Assembly: GCA_947489705.1 (NCBI GenBank)
Contig: CANLEQ010000004.1
Coordinates: 1 to 64,000, forward strand
DNA: 64,000 nucleotides
Source of the DNA: an uncultured Paracoccaceae bacterium
GTDB taxonomy: Bacteria; Pseudomonadota; Alphaproteobacteria; Rhodobacterales; Rhodobacteraceae
Reading direction: 5' to 3'
Position numbers and translations under genes: made by a program. Positions 27,206 through 36,398 of the stretch are shown piece by piece (the first letter of the stretch is position 1; every line of letters starts with the position of its first letter). The notes below the pieces were generated by a model. The model saw only the letters and a list, made by a program, of their open reading frames with translations. It searched no databases and was not told where the DNA came from.

Positions 27206-27589
27206 CTACTGCTCCTGCGCCCGCATCGCGGCCGCGACCGGCGCGAAGGTGACGACCGCGGGCGCGGGCGCATCGGGATCGGTGGGCAAGACCGACACGA
27301 CAGGCGGTCCGGCGGCATTCTCCGAGGCTTGCACATGCGCGTCGAGGACCGTTTCGAGCGCATCCGCCGGGGTGGCGGCATCGGCAGGCGGTGCGATCCG
27401 GACGGGGTCACGCGTCCTGACCCGGCCGCGGCCCGTGGGATCGGCGCCGTCTGCCTCGGTCGTCCCGGCGGGTGGTGTGATCTGCGGCGGGTCCGCGGGT
27501 TGCGCCGTCGCGGCACGCGCCGCAGGGGCCCCGGGCGACGCCAAGGCGCGAACGGGGACGGCCGCTGCCGCTTTCGATCCGTCTGCCAC
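27206..27589 (-). CDS. Ala/Pro-rich hypothetical protein coupled to the RarD-like permease
   Basis: I do not recognise this 127-residue product. It is low complexity, very rich in Ala and Pro, with a slightly more ordered stretch (DALETVLDAHVQASENAAG). Frames on the opposite strand are also open, as expected for such DNA, so coding is not certain. It is supported by a GTG start at 27589 with a strong GGAGGG ribosome site 3 bases upstream, and by a stop one base before the permease ATG. No signal peptide or membrane helix is visible. Confidence 0.45.
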   Translation of the reverse strand: MADGSKAAAAVPVRALASPGAPAARAATAQPADPPQITPPAGTTEADGADPTGRGRVRTRDPVRIAPPADAATPADALETVLDAHVQASENAAGPPVVSVLPTDPDAPAPAVVTFAPVAAAMRAQEQ

Positions 27590-27719
27590 GCCTGCCCTCC
27601 TTGCGCCGTGACATCGTTCGACGCGGCCGTTACTTGACGCTTCCCTGCGCCTTTGCGCATGTATAACGCGACCGCGGCGGGGGACAGCCCCCGGTTTGCG
27701 CCCTGCGAAAGGTCCCGAC

Positions 27720-28301
27720 GTGCTTCTTCTCATCGACAATTACGACAGCTTCACGTGGAATCTCGTGCACTATCTCGGCGAACTCGGAGCGCGTGTCGAG
27801 GTTCGGCGCAACGACGCGCTCGATGTCGCGGAGGCGCTTTCCATGCGGCCCGAAGGCATCGTGCTGTCGCCGGGGCCCTGCGATCCCGACCGGGCGGGGA
27901 TCTGCCTCGGTCTGATCGGCGCCGCGGCGCGGGAGCGGCTGCCGCTGCTCGGCGTGTGCCTAGGCCATCAGGCGATCGGGCAGGCCTTCGGCGGACGCGT
28001 CGTGCGGCACGGCACGATCGTGCACGGCAAGGTCGACGAGATGCGCCACAAAGGCGAAAGCGTGTTCGCCGGGCTGCCCGATCCCCTGCGCGCGACGCGG
28101 TATCACTCGCTCGTGGTGGAGCGGGCCACCCTGCCCGAGACGCTGCGGGTGACGTCCGAGCTTGCGGACGGGACGATCATGGGCCTCGCCCATCGCGACC
28201 TGCCGATCCACGGGGTGCAGTTCCACCCCGAATCGATCCGCTCCGAACACGGGCACGAGATGTTGCGCAATTTCCTGGAGATGACGAAGGTTCCGGCATG
28301 A
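27720..28301 (+). CDS. trpG: Anthranilate synthase component II (glutamine amidotransferase)
   Basis: A 193-residue class I amidotransferase that supplies ammonia to TrpE for anthranilate synthesis. It begins [14 protein letters not shown], and the catalytic Cys sits in [11 protein letters not shown] with the His-Glu pair in VQFHPES. The GTG at 27720 is preceded by GAAAGG and gives the normal length. Its stop overlaps the trpD start as ATGA. trpE is not in the window. Confidence 0.95.
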   Translation: MLLLIDNYDSFTWNLVHYLGELGARVEVRRNDALDVAEALSMRPEGIVLSPGPCDPDRAGICLGLIGAAARERLPLLGVCLGHQAIGQAFGGRVVRHGTIVHGKVDEMRHKGESVFAGLPDPLRATRYHSLVVERATLPETLRVTSELADGTIMGLAHRDLPIHGVQFHPESIRSEHGHEMLRNFLEMTKVPA

Positions 28302-29317
28302 GCGGCGATCTCAAGGCCCTGATCGCGGCAGCCGTCGATCGCCCGCTGACCCGCGCAGAGGCCGAGACGGCGTTCGGCATCCTTTTCGACGGACAGGCGA
28401 CGCCGAGCCAGATCGGCGGGTTCCTGATGACCCTGCGCACGCGCGGCGAATCCGTGGCGGAATACGCGGCCGCGGCCGCCGCGATGCGCGCGCGATGCCG
28501 GCCCGTCAGGGCGCCCGAGGGCGCGATGGACATCGTGGGGACCGGCGGCGACGGCAAGGGCACGCTCAACATCTCGACCGCGACGGCTTTCGTCGTGGCG
28601 GGCGCGGGCGTGCCGGTGGCCAAGCACGGCAACCGCAACCTCTCGTCGCGCTCGGGTGCGGCGGATGCGATCGCGCAGATGGGGATCGACGTGATGGTCG
28701 GGCCGGCAATTGTCGAACGGGCATTGGAGGAGGTCGGGATCGGCTTCATGATGGCGCCGATGCACCATCCCGCGACGGCCCATGTGATGCCGGCGCGCGC
28801 CGAACTCGGGACGCGCACGATCTTCAACATCCTCGGCCCCCTGACCAATCCGGCGGGGGTGAAATACCAGCTCACCGGCGCATTCTCGGCCGAGGTGCTG
28901 CGGCCGATGGCCGAGACGCTGGGCACGCTCGGCTCGACGCGGGCCTGGCTCGTCCATGGCGGCGACGGTACCGACGAGATCTCGATCGCCGCGCCGACGC
29001 GGGTCGCGGTCCTCGAGGGCGGCGCGGTCACCGAGCGCGAGATCGCGCCCGAGGATGCCGGCCTGCCGCAGCACCCGTTCGCCGATATCGTCGGCGGCAC
29101 GCCCGAAGAGAACGGCCGCGCCTTCCGCGCCCTACTGGGCGGTGCCGCGGGGGCCTATCGCGACGCGGTGGTGCTCAATTCCGCGGCCGCGCTGGTCGTG
29201 GCGGGCAAGGCGGGCGATCTGAGGTCCGGCGCCGAGATGGCGCGCGAAAGCCTCGATTCGGGCGCCGCGCTCGCCAGGGTCGAAGGGCTCGCCCGGGTCT
29301 CTCCGCTCAAGGGCTGA
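28298..29317 (+). CDS. trpD: Anthranilate phosphoribosyltransferase
   Basis: A 339-residue enzyme joining anthranilate to PRPP, the second committed step of tryptophan synthesis. PRPP-binding motif [14 protein letters not shown], the [15 protein letters not shown] loop and the [21 protein letters not shown] anthranilate region (the latter only partly quoted) are all in the family order. It is coupled to trpG by ATGA. Only six bases separate its end from the convergent nnrD gene, so no trpC follows here. Confidence 0.95.
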   Translation: MSGDLKALIAAAVDRPLTRAEAETAFGILFDGQATPSQIGGFLMTLRTRGESVAEYAAAAAAMRARCRPVRAPEGAMDIVGTGGDGKGTLNISTATAFVVAGAGVPVAKHGNRNLSSRSGAADAIAQMGIDVMVGPAIVERALEEVGIGFMMAPMHHPATAHVMPARAELGTRTIFNILGPLTNPAGVKYQLTGAFSAEVLRPMAETLGTLGSTRAWLVHGGDGTDEISIAAPTRVAVLEGGAVTEREIAPEDAGLPQHPFADIVGGTPEENGRAFRALLGGAAGAYRDAVVLNSAAALVVAGKAGDLRSGAEMARESLDSGAALARVEGLARVSPLKG

Positions 29318-29323
29318 GCCGCC

Positions 29324-30859
29324 TCAGGCTCCCATGTCGCGCAACAGGCGGGGGAGGATCTCGGGAAGGTCCTCCGCGATGAGACCGGGGCCATGCAGTT
29401 GCGCCGCATCCGTATGAAGCCGCGCCGCCATCGAGGCCGCCTCGAACGGTGGCATCCCGCGCGCCAGAAGCCCCGCGACGAGGCCCGAGAGGACATCGCC
29501 CGCACCGGCCGTGGCGAGCCACGGGACCGCCCGATCGAAGACCGCGTCGTTCACCCGCACTGCGCCCTCCCCGTCGGCGACCACGGTGGCCGGCCCTTTC
29601 AGCAGGATTGTCGCGCCGATCCCCCTCGCGGCGTCGGCGGCCGCATCGATCGCCGAGAAGGCCGGGCCCGTCACCGCCGGGTCGCGCAGACGGGCCGAGA
29701 GGTCGGGGAAGAGCCTGCCGAACTCGCCCGGGTGCGGCGTCAGAACGCAGCCGGGATGCACCAGATCGCGCAGCGCACCCTCGTTGGCGATCAGTGTCAG
29801 CGCATCGGCGTCGAGGAGCGTCGGACGTCCGGCGCGCAACGCGGCCTCGACCAGCGCCGCGCCGCGATCGTCGACGCCGAGCCCGGGGCCGAGGAGAAGC
29901 GCGGTGATCCGGCCATCCCCGAGCAGGTCCGTCAGGGCTTCGGCGTCGTCGATGCGGCGCAACATGATCGCGTCGAGCCGCGCGGCGTTCTCGATCAGCG
30001 CGGCGGGCGGGCATCCCAGCGTCACGAGGCCCGCGCCGATCCGCAACGCCGCCCGCGCGGCCATGCGGGCGGCGCCGCCCTTGCCCACGCCCCCCGACAG
30101 GACCAGCGCGTGACCGTGGTCGAACTTGTGCGCGAAGGGCGATTTCGCGAGCGTCGCCGCGCGTGGTGCCGCGACGAGATGCGCGATGCCGGCCTCGTCC
30201 GACGGGGGATTAAGGCCGATATCGACCACGGCGAGCGTACCGCACCGCGCGGGGCCGGCACCGAGCACGTGCCCGCGCTTTAGCGCGTGGAAGCTGATCG
30301 TCAGATGGGCGGCCGCGGCAGCCGCCTCGTCGTCCCCGGCGGCGAGGATGCGGCCGCTATCGGCGCAGAGGCCACTCGGCAGGTCGAGCGCGGCGACAGC
30401 CGGCCCGCGCGACTGCGCGACGGCTTCGTTGATCCGGCGGAAGAGCGGTCCCTGCCCTTCGACCGGACGTGTGAGACCGGTTCCGAAGAGCGCGTCGACC
30501 ACCAGGTCGCACGCCCATTCCTGTGGCAGGTCGTCCAGCGATGCGACGGGCCCCGCCCACCTGTCGGCGTTGATCCTCGCATCGCCCGAGATCTGCGCGG
30601 GATCGCCCAGAGCGTAAATGGTCACGGACCATCCCAGCTCGCGCAGCAGGCGCGCCACCACATAGCCGTCGCCGCCGTTATTGCCCGGCCCGCAGAGGAT
30701 CGCGGCCGTGGCGGCGCGCAGGGCGGGCCAGCGCGCGAGGATCGCGTCGACGGCGCCGCGGCCGGCGCGCTCCATCAGCTCGAGGCCTGTCACGGTGCCG
30801 CTTTCGATGGCATCGCGCTCGATTCCGCGCATTTGGGCGGCAGTCAGAAGATAAGTCAT
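29324..30859 (-). CDS. nnrD: Bifunctional NAD(P)H-hydrate epimerase / ADP-dependent dehydratase
   Basis: A 511-residue metabolite-repair enzyme. The N-terminal YjeF_N epimerase domain (about 1-210; GPGNNGGDGYVVARLL, LDLPSGL) interconverts the R and S hydrates. The C-terminal ribokinase-like dehydratase (about 225-505; TPHPGEFGRL, LLKGPATVV, ATAGAGDVLSGLVAGLLA) dehydrates the S form using ADP. The ATG at 30859 has an AAGGAAG ribosome site. It is divergent from glnB and convergent with trpD. The nnrE and nnrD activities are fused, as is usual. Confidence 0.93.
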   Translation of the reverse strand: MTYLLTAAQMRGIERDAIESGTVTGLELMERAGRGAVDAILARWPALRAATAAILCGPGNNGGDGYVVARLLRELGWSVTIYALGDPAQISGDARINADRWAGPVASLDDLPQEWACDLVVDALFGTGLTRPVEGQGPLFRRINEAVAQSRGPAVAALDLPSGLCADSGRILAAGDDEAAAAAAHLTISFHALKRGHVLGAGPARCGTLAVVDIGLNPPSDEAGIAHLVAAPRAATLAKSPFAHKFDHGHALVLSGGVGKGGAARMAARAALRIGAGLVTLGCPPAALIENAARLDAIMLRRIDDAEALTDLLGDGRITALLLGPGLGVDDRGAALVEAALRAGRPTLLDADALTLIANEGALRDLVHPGCVLTPHPGEFGRLFPDLSARLRDPAVTGPAFSAIDAAADAARGIGATILLKGPATVVADGEGAVRVNDAVFDRAVPWLATAGAGDVLSGLVAGLLARGMPPFEAASMAARLHTDAAQLHGPGLIAEDLPEILPRLLRDMGA

Positions 30860-30897
30860 CGCTTCCTTTTCGCAAATCGCATTCTTGCGAAGCACAT

Positions 30898-30914
30898 TGC
30901 ACATAGTTTGGGCA
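30898..30914. promoter_or_regulatory. Candidate NtrC-binding site upstream of glnB
   Basis: TGCAC-N7-GGGCA has the 5-7-5 design of enterobacterial NtrC sites (TGCAC-N7-GTGCA) with one mismatch in the right half. It lies 110 bases before glnB in the nnrD-glnB divergent region. NtrC control of glnBA is well known in Rhodobacter, which supports the guess; the match is to a short motif only. Confidence 0.35.
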
Positions 30915-31000
30915 GGGCTTACGAGTCTCGCCAAGCGACCCGCCCGCGTCCAGACTAAGCAATTGAGACCCGTGGCGGGAAGTGGTCTCACCCCAAATGA

Positions 31001-31363
<363 letters not shown>

Positions 31364-31408
31364 ACGCGGCATGGCCTTACAAAGCCACAGAAAGGAAAGA
31401 AGGTTTCC

Positions 31409-32815
31409 ATGAACAACAAGGAATTGATCCAGAAGATCAAGGACGAGGATATCGAGTACGTCGATATCCGCTTTACCGATCCGCGCGGCAAACTGCAGCA
31501 CGTGACCGTGATCAAGGACGAAGTCGACGAGGATTTCCTGGAAGAGGGCTTCATGTTCGACGGCTCCTCGATCGCGGGCTGGAAATCCATCGAGCAGTCC
31601 GACATGAAACTCATGCCGGATGCGGCCTCGGCCTATATCGATCCTTTCTACGCGGAAAAGACGATCTGCGTGCATTGCACCGTGGTCGAGCCCGATACCG
31701 GCGAGCGCTACGACCGCGATCCGCGCGGCACCGCGCGCAACGCCGAGGAATATCTGCGCTCGACGGGCATCGGCGATACCGCCTATATGGGCCCCGAGGC
31801 GGAGTTCTTCCTGTTCGACAACGTCCGTTTCTCGACCACGATGAACAAGGTCAGCTACGAGGTCGACGCCCAGGACGGCGCCTGGAACACGGATGCCGAG
31901 TTCGAGATGGGCAACATGGGTCACCGCCCCGGGATCAAGGGCGGCTATTTCCCCGTGAACCCGACCGACGACGCGCATGACCTGCGGGCCGAGATGCTCA
32001 GCACGATGAAGCGCATGGGCATGAAGGTCGACAAGCACCACCACGAGGTGGCAAGCTGCCAGCACGAGCTGGGTCTGATCTTCTCGACGCTGACGGACCA
32101 GGCCGACAACCTGCAGAAGTACAAGTACGTCATCCACAACGTGGCGAACGCCTACGGCAAGTCCGCGACCTTCATGCCCAAGCCGATCTCGGGCGACAAC
32201 GGCACGGGGATGCACGTCAACATGTCGATCTGGAAGGACGGCAAGCCGGTCTTCGCCGGCGACAAATACGCGGACCTGTCGGACGAGGCGCTTTACTACA
32301 TCGGCGGCATCCTCAAGCACGCCAAGGCGCTTAACGCGTTCACGAACCCGACGACGAACAGCTACAAGCGTCTGATCCCCGGCTTCGAGGCGCCCGTGCT
32401 GCGCGCCTATTCGGCCCGCAACCGCTCGGGCTGCGTGCGGATCCCGTGGGCCGAGAGCCCGAAGGCCAAGCGCGTCGAGGCCCGCTTCCCCGACCCCGCG
32501 GCGAACCCCTATCTCGCCTTCGCGGCCTTGCTGATGGCGGGGATCGACGGGATCAAGAACAAGATCCATCCCGGCGAAGCCATGGACAAGGATCTCTACG
32601 ACCTGCCGGCCGAAGAGCTCGAAGGCATCCCGACGGTCTGCCACTCGCTGCGCGAGGCACTGACCGAACTCGAAGCCGACATGGACTTCCTGACGGCGGG
32701 CGACGTCTTCACCCGCGACCAGATCGAGGCCTACATGGCGTTGAAGTGGGAAGAGGTCTACACCTACGAGCATTGCCCGCACCCGATGGAGTTCAAACTC
32801 TACTACAGCTGCTGA
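31409..32815 (+). CDS. glnA: Glutamine synthetase type I
   Basis: A 468-residue enzyme forming glutamine from glutamate, ammonia and ATP, as a dodecamer. The start MNNKELIQKIKDEDIEYVDI, the beta-grasp FTDPRGKLQHV, the ATP region KPISGDNGTGMHVNMS and NRSGCVRIPWAES are typical. DKDLYDL near residue 397 carries the tyrosine adenylylated by GlnE, so the activity is probably covalently regulated. Second gene of glnBA, with a clear terminator 26 bases downstream. Confidence 0.98.
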   Translation: MNNKELIQKIKDEDIEYVDIRFTDPRGKLQHVTVIKDEVDEDFLEEGFMFDGSSIAGWKSIEQSDMKLMPDAASAYIDPFYAEKTICVHCTVVEPDTGERYDRDPRGTARNAEEYLRSTGIGDTAYMGPEAEFFLFDNVRFSTTMNKVSYEVDAQDGAWNTDAEFEMGNMGHRPGIKGGYFPVNPTDDAHDLRAEMLSTMKRMGMKVDKHHHEVASCQHELGLIFSTLTDQADNLQKYKYVIHNVANAYGKSATFMPKPISGDNGTGMHVNMSIWKDGKPVFAGDKYADLSDEALYYIGGILKHAKALNAFTNPTTNSYKRLIPGFEAPVLRAYSARNRSGCVRIPWAESPKAKRVEARFPDPAANPYLAFAALLMAGIDGIKNKIHPGEAMDKDLYDLPAEELEGIPTVCHSLREALTELEADMDFLTAGDVFTRDQIEAYMALKWEEVYTYEHCPHPMEFKLYYSC

Positions 32816-32840
32816 GCGATCACGTTTCCGAGAGCGACGA

Positions 32841-32867
32841 AAGGGGCACCTGCCGGGTGCCCCTTTT
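32841..32867 (+). terminator. Rho-independent terminator of glnBA
   Basis: AAGGGGCACC (32841-32850) pairs with GGTGCCCCTT (32856-32865) over the loop TGCCG, followed by further Ts. A perfect 10-bp stem just after the glnA stop makes this the best terminator in the window. Confidence 0.85.
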
Positions 32868-33117
32868 CACATGTTGCGTGCGCCAATGCGCCGCCGACCC
32901 TATCGTTTCGTACGGCTTTCCGAAATTTGGGATTGGTGCTACGCTCGCGAGGCAATGTGGCTGGGCGCCTTGCTCCTCGAGTGAAGGTACGCATTCTTTT
33001 GCGCGTTCGGAAAAGGCAACTAAATTTCACATAAAGCGTTTCGAAAAGTCATTTTTCTGCCTATATTGGCGAAGAATGTTTCCTTGATTAAAGCTAATTC
33101 CAATGGATGAGGAAACA
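32868..33117. other. Intergenic stretch, AT-rich toward its right end
   Basis: Between the glnA terminator and the next gene, the first half is ordinary GC and the last ~110 bases are strongly AT-rich (runs of A and T, CTATATTGG near 33061). The AT-rich part probably holds the promoter of the gene at 33118. I could not place convincing -35 and -10 elements or any RNA structure. Confidence 0.4.
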
Positions 33118-33576
33118 ATGTGCAGCTTAATTACGACGGTCGAAGCAACGCTCCGTTTTTCAGCGGAGAATGCGCCTGATTTGTACGATCTTTCCGGACC
33201 GATCTCCTGGTGCCTGCGGCAGGCAGACATCCGCATCATGTCGCACGATGTCGCAATCGCGGACGAAACGATCTCGTTCGTGACCGATCACGGGACGATC
33301 CGCCTGAGTGCATCGAAGGTCGACAAACGCGTCGAGATCTCGATCGCGGTGGAGGCGGAATCGGAGACCGACGATACCGTCGCGCGGCAGATCTGTTATC
33401 AGCTGACGCGGCGCCTGACTTCCCGACTGGAAACGATCAGCGTGGTCTGGGAGCCGACGCACCAGATCCTGCGGCCGACCCAGTTCAAATGGGGCGTTCT
33501 CGCCGACATGCCGAACCATTTCGGGCATATGCAGGGCGTGCAACCCGCCTCGTATTACGGCTCGGCCCTCAACTGA
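33118..33576 (+). CDS. Hypothetical protein (152 aa)
   Basis: I do not recognise this protein. It appears soluble with no signal peptide or helix. The N-terminal half is alpha/beta with VTDHGTIRLSASKVDKRVEISI, and the C-terminal half ends with a conserved-looking, aromatic tail (WEPTHQILRPTQFKWGVLADM, in part; then GVQPASYYGSALN). ATG 33118 is preferred over 33103 because GAGGAA lies 7 bases upstream of it, while 33103 has no ribosome site. It stands alone behind the glnA terminator. Confidence 0.65.
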   Translation: MCSLITTVEATLRFSAENAPDLYDLSGPISWCLRQADIRIMSHDVAIADETISFVTDHGTIRLSASKVDKRVEISIAVEAESETDDTVARQICYQLTRRLTSRLETISVVWEPTHQILRPTQFKWGVLADMPNHFGHMQGVQPASYYGSALN

Positions 33577-33711
33577 ACAGGCGGCCGAACTGCGCAAGGG
33601 ATACCCCGCCCGGAACGACCATCACCGGTGCGGGGCCGCTTGAGGCGAGGAACTGCACGGCCTGCGCGGGGCGTGATCGGCGGCGTATCGCAGCGCCCGC
33701 TGGTGCCTTGG

Positions 33712-34491
33712 CTACATCGACAGGTTCACCGCGCCGCCATCGAGCAGGACGTTCTGCCCCACGATGAACCCGGCATGGGTGGAACAAAGAAACGCGCAAG
33801 TGGCCCCGAACTCGTCCGGGCTTCCATAGCGCCCGGCGGGAATGGTCTGCTGCCGCTCGGCGCGGGCCTGCTCCATCGTGATCCCCTTGGCGTCGACCAC
33901 ACCGCGGTCGAGCGACAGCGCCCGGTCGGTATCGTGGATCCCCGGCAGGAGGTTGTTGATCGTCACCCCTTTTCCGGCCACCTGGCGCGCCGTTCCGGCC
34001 ACGTATCCGGTCAGGCCCGCCCGCGCGGAGTTCGACAGGCCCAGCACTGCGATCGGCGATTTCACCGATTGAGAGGTGATATTGACCACGCGCCCCCAGC
34101 CGCGCTCCATCATCGCGGGCAGGCACGCCTTCATCAGGGCGATCGGGGTCAGCATGTTGGCGTCGAGGGCGGCGATGAAGTCCTCGCGTTCCCAGTCCGA
34201 CCATTGGCCCGGAGGCGGCCCGCCCGCGTTGGTCACGAGAATGTCGGGCTGCTCCGCCGCGTCGAGGACTTGGGCCTGACCTTCGGCCGTGGTGACATCG
34301 CAGGCAACGGTCGTGACCGTCACGCCGAATGCCTCGCGGATCCGGCCGGCTTCCGCCTCGAGCGCCTCGGCGCCGCGTGCGTTCATCACCAGATCGCACC
34401 CGGCCTCAGCCAGAGCGCGCGCGCAGCCGAGCCCGAGCCCCTTCGACGATGCCGTCACCAGCGCGCGCTTTCCCGTTATTCCCAGATCCAT
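33712..34491 (-). CDS. SDR-family protein with degenerate catalytic residues
   Basis: A 259-residue Rossmann protein resembling 3-oxoacyl-ACP reductases. The cofactor loop is TASSKGLGLG (13-22) instead of TGxxxGIG, and NAG occurs at 88-90. Ser140 is present (ITSQS), but the positions of the canonical Tyr and Lys (YxxxK at +13/+17) hold Ser153 and Arg157 (GLSNSARAGL). This matches the known BKR-like SDR subgroup lacking a perfect catalytic tetrad. It may use altered chemistry or be non-enzymatic. The ATG at 34491 follows a GGGACGAG site. It is divergent from prfC. Confidence 0.85.
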   Translation of the reverse strand: MDLGITGKRALVTASSKGLGLGCARALAEAGCDLVMNARGAEALEAEAGRIREAFGVTVTTVACDVTTAEGQAQVLDAAEQPDILVTNAGGPPPGQWSDWEREDFIAALDANMLTPIALMKACLPAMMERGWGRVVNITSQSVKSPIAVLGLSNSARAGLTGYVAGTARQVAGKGVTINNLLPGIHDTDRALSLDRGVVDAKGITMEQARAERQQTIPAGRYGSPDEFGATCAFLCSTHAGFIVGQNVLLDGGAVNLSM

Positions 34492-34622
34492 CTCGTCCCT
34501 CCGATAGATTGCCGATCGGGGGCCATCATTCCCCGTTCCGGCCCGATCCGCAATCACCGTCGACCGCCGCGGCCGCGATGCGGGCGATTGCGCGCGGCTG
34601 CGCGGCGGCCTATATGCCGCCC

Positions 34623-36230
34623 ATGCTCGACAGATCCCACAACGCCGCCACCCTGCCGCCCGAGATCGCGCGACGCCGGACATTCGCCATCATCTCGCAT
34701 CCCGACGCGGGCAAGACGACCCTGACCGAGAAGTTCCTGCTCTTCGGCGGGGCGATCCAGCTGGCCGGACAGGTCCGCGCAAAAGGCGAGGCGCGCCGCA
34801 CACGGTCGGATTTCATGCAGATGGAGAAGGACCGCGGGATCTCGGTCTCGGCCTCGGCCATGTCGTTCGAGTTCGGCGCGTATCGGTTCAACCTCGTCGA
34901 CACGCCGGGCCACTCGGATTTCTCGGAAGACACCTATCGCACGCTGACCGCCGTCGATGCCGCGATCATGGTGATCGACGGGGCCAAGGGCGTGGAGAGC
35001 CAGACCCGCAAGCTCTTCGAGGTCTGCCGCCTGCGCGACCTGCCGATCCTGACCTTCTGCAACAAGATGGACCGCGAGGCGCGCGACACGTTCGAGATCA
35101 TCGACGAGATCCAGGAAAACCTGGCGATCGACGTGACGCCCGCATCCTGGCCGATCGGCCAGGGCCGCGATTTCCTCGGCTGCTACGACATGCTGAACGA
35201 CCGGCTGGAACTGATGGACCGGGCCGATCGAAACAAGGTGGCCGAGACGATCCGGGTCGACGGGCTCGACGATCCGAAGATGGCGGATCACGTGCCCGCC
35301 GCGCTGCTCGGGACGCTGCGCGAGGAGGTCGAGATGGCCCGCGCGCTGCTGCCGGCCTTCGACCAGCAGGCGCTTCTCGACGGGACGATGACGCCGATCT
35401 GGTTCGGATCGGCGATCAACAGTTTCGGCGTCCGTGAGCTGATGAACGGTATCGGCGATTTCGGGCCCCATCCGCAGCCGCAGAAGGCCGAGCCGCGGCA
35501 GATCTCGCCAGAGGAGGACAAGGTCACCGGCTTCGTCTTCAAGGTGCAGGCCAACATGGACCCCAGGCATCGTGACCGCGTGGCGTTCGTGCGGATGGCG
35601 TCGGGGCATTTCAAGCGCGGCATGAAGCTCACCCATGTCCGCTCCAAGAAACCGATGGCGATCAGCAACCCTGTCCTGTTCCTGGCGTCGGACCGGGAAC
35701 TGGCCGACGAGGCCTGGGCCGGCGACATCATGGGCATCCCGAACCACGGCCAGCTCAGGATCGGCGACACGCTGACCGAGGGGGAGGCGCTGCGTGTCGC
35801 GGGCATCCCCTCCTTCGCGCCGGAACTCCTGCAGAATTGCCGTGCGGGCGATCCGATGAAGGCCAAGCATCTCGACAAGGCGCTGAGCCAGTTCGCCGAG
35901 GAAGGTGCCGCCAAGGTCTTCAAGCCGATGATGGGCGCGGGCTTCATCGTCGGCGTCGTGGGCGCGCTGCAATTCGAGGTGCTGGCGAGCCGGATCGAGC
36001 TCGAATACGGGCTGCCCGTCCGGTTCGAGAGCTCGCAATTCAGCTCCGCGCGCTGGGTGTCTGGCGTGCAGTCGGCCGTCGACAAGTTCGTGCAGGCCAA
36101 CAAGCAGCACATCGCCCACGACAATGACGGCGACCTCGTCTATCTCACCCGGCTGCAATGGGACATCGACCGGGTCGAGCGCGACTATCCCGACGTGGCG
36201 CTCACCGCCACCAAGGAGATGATGATCTGA
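34623..36230 (+). CDS. prfC: Peptide chain release factor 3
   Basis: A 535-residue translational GTPase that recycles RF1 and RF2 after termination. G1 SHPDAGKTT, the G2-G3 region RGISVSASAMSFEF and DTPGHSDFSEDTYR, and G4 NKMD are visible, followed by domain II (VFKVQANMDPRHRDRVAFVR) and the RF3 C-terminal domain. The ATG at 34623 or the in-frame 34614 could be used; neither has a clear ribosome site. Divergent from the SDR gene. Confidence 0.95.
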   Translation: MLDRSHNAATLPPEIARRRTFAIISHPDAGKTTLTEKFLLFGGAIQLAGQVRAKGEARRTRSDFMQMEKDRGISVSASAMSFEFGAYRFNLVDTPGHSDFSEDTYRTLTAVDAAIMVIDGAKGVESQTRKLFEVCRLRDLPILTFCNKMDREARDTFEIIDEIQENLAIDVTPASWPIGQGRDFLGCYDMLNDRLELMDRADRNKVAETIRVDGLDDPKMADHVPAALLGTLREEVEMARALLPAFDQQALLDGTMTPIWFGSAINSFGVRELMNGIGDFGPHPQPQKAEPRQISPEEDKVTGFVFKVQANMDPRHRDRVAFVRMASGHFKRGMKLTHVRSKKPMAISNPVLFLASDRELADEAWAGDIMGIPNHGQLRIGDTLTEGEALRVAGIPSFAPELLQNCRAGDPMKAKHLDKALSQFAEEGAAKVFKPMMGAGFIVGVVGALQFEVLASRIELEYGLPVRFESSQFSSARWVSGVQSAVDKFVQANKQHIAHDNDGDLVYLTRLQWDIDRVERDYPDVALTATKEMMI

Positions 36231-36279
36231 CGTCGCGAGGGCCGCGTATCGCCCATCGCCGCACCCCTGCCGGGCCAGA

Positions 36280-36306
36280 TTGACGGCGACGGGAACATTC
36301 TATAGG
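36280..36306 (+). promoter_or_regulatory. Candidate promoter of the DEAD-box helicase gene
   Basis: TTGACG (36280-36285) and TATAGG (36301-36306) are separated by 15 bases, slightly short for a sigma-70 promoter. They lie about 95 bases before the helicase ATG and just before the leader hairpin at 36314. Confidence 0.35.
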
Positions 36307-36313
36307 GAGAGTT

Positions 36314-36336
36314 CCGATCGCGATGCGCGCGATCGG
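36314..36336 (+). other. Perfect hairpin in the helicase leader
   Basis: CCGATCGCG (36314-36322) pairs with CGCGATCGG (36328-36336) over a five-base loop, in the 5' untranslated region of the DEAD-box helicase. RNA helicase leaders are often structured and cold-responsive, so a post-transcriptional role is possible. It could equally be a DNA dyad. Confidence 0.4.
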
Positions 36337-36398
36337 ATGCGGGGCGGAAATTCATCGTCCCTACATAGCGGTCGAGCGCCGCCAAAGTTCGGACATAC

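Noticed and set aside
27249-27611. Plus-strand ORF opposite the Ala/Pro-rich gene
   Set aside because: Low-complexity DNA opens several frames; this one has no ribosome site or coupling, whereas the minus-strand frame has both.
33569-33711. Short minus-strand reading frame ending VVPGGVSLAQFGRLFS after the SDR gene
   Set aside because: It runs into the SDR gene in another frame and offers only a GTG start giving 29 residues without a ribosome site; not supported.
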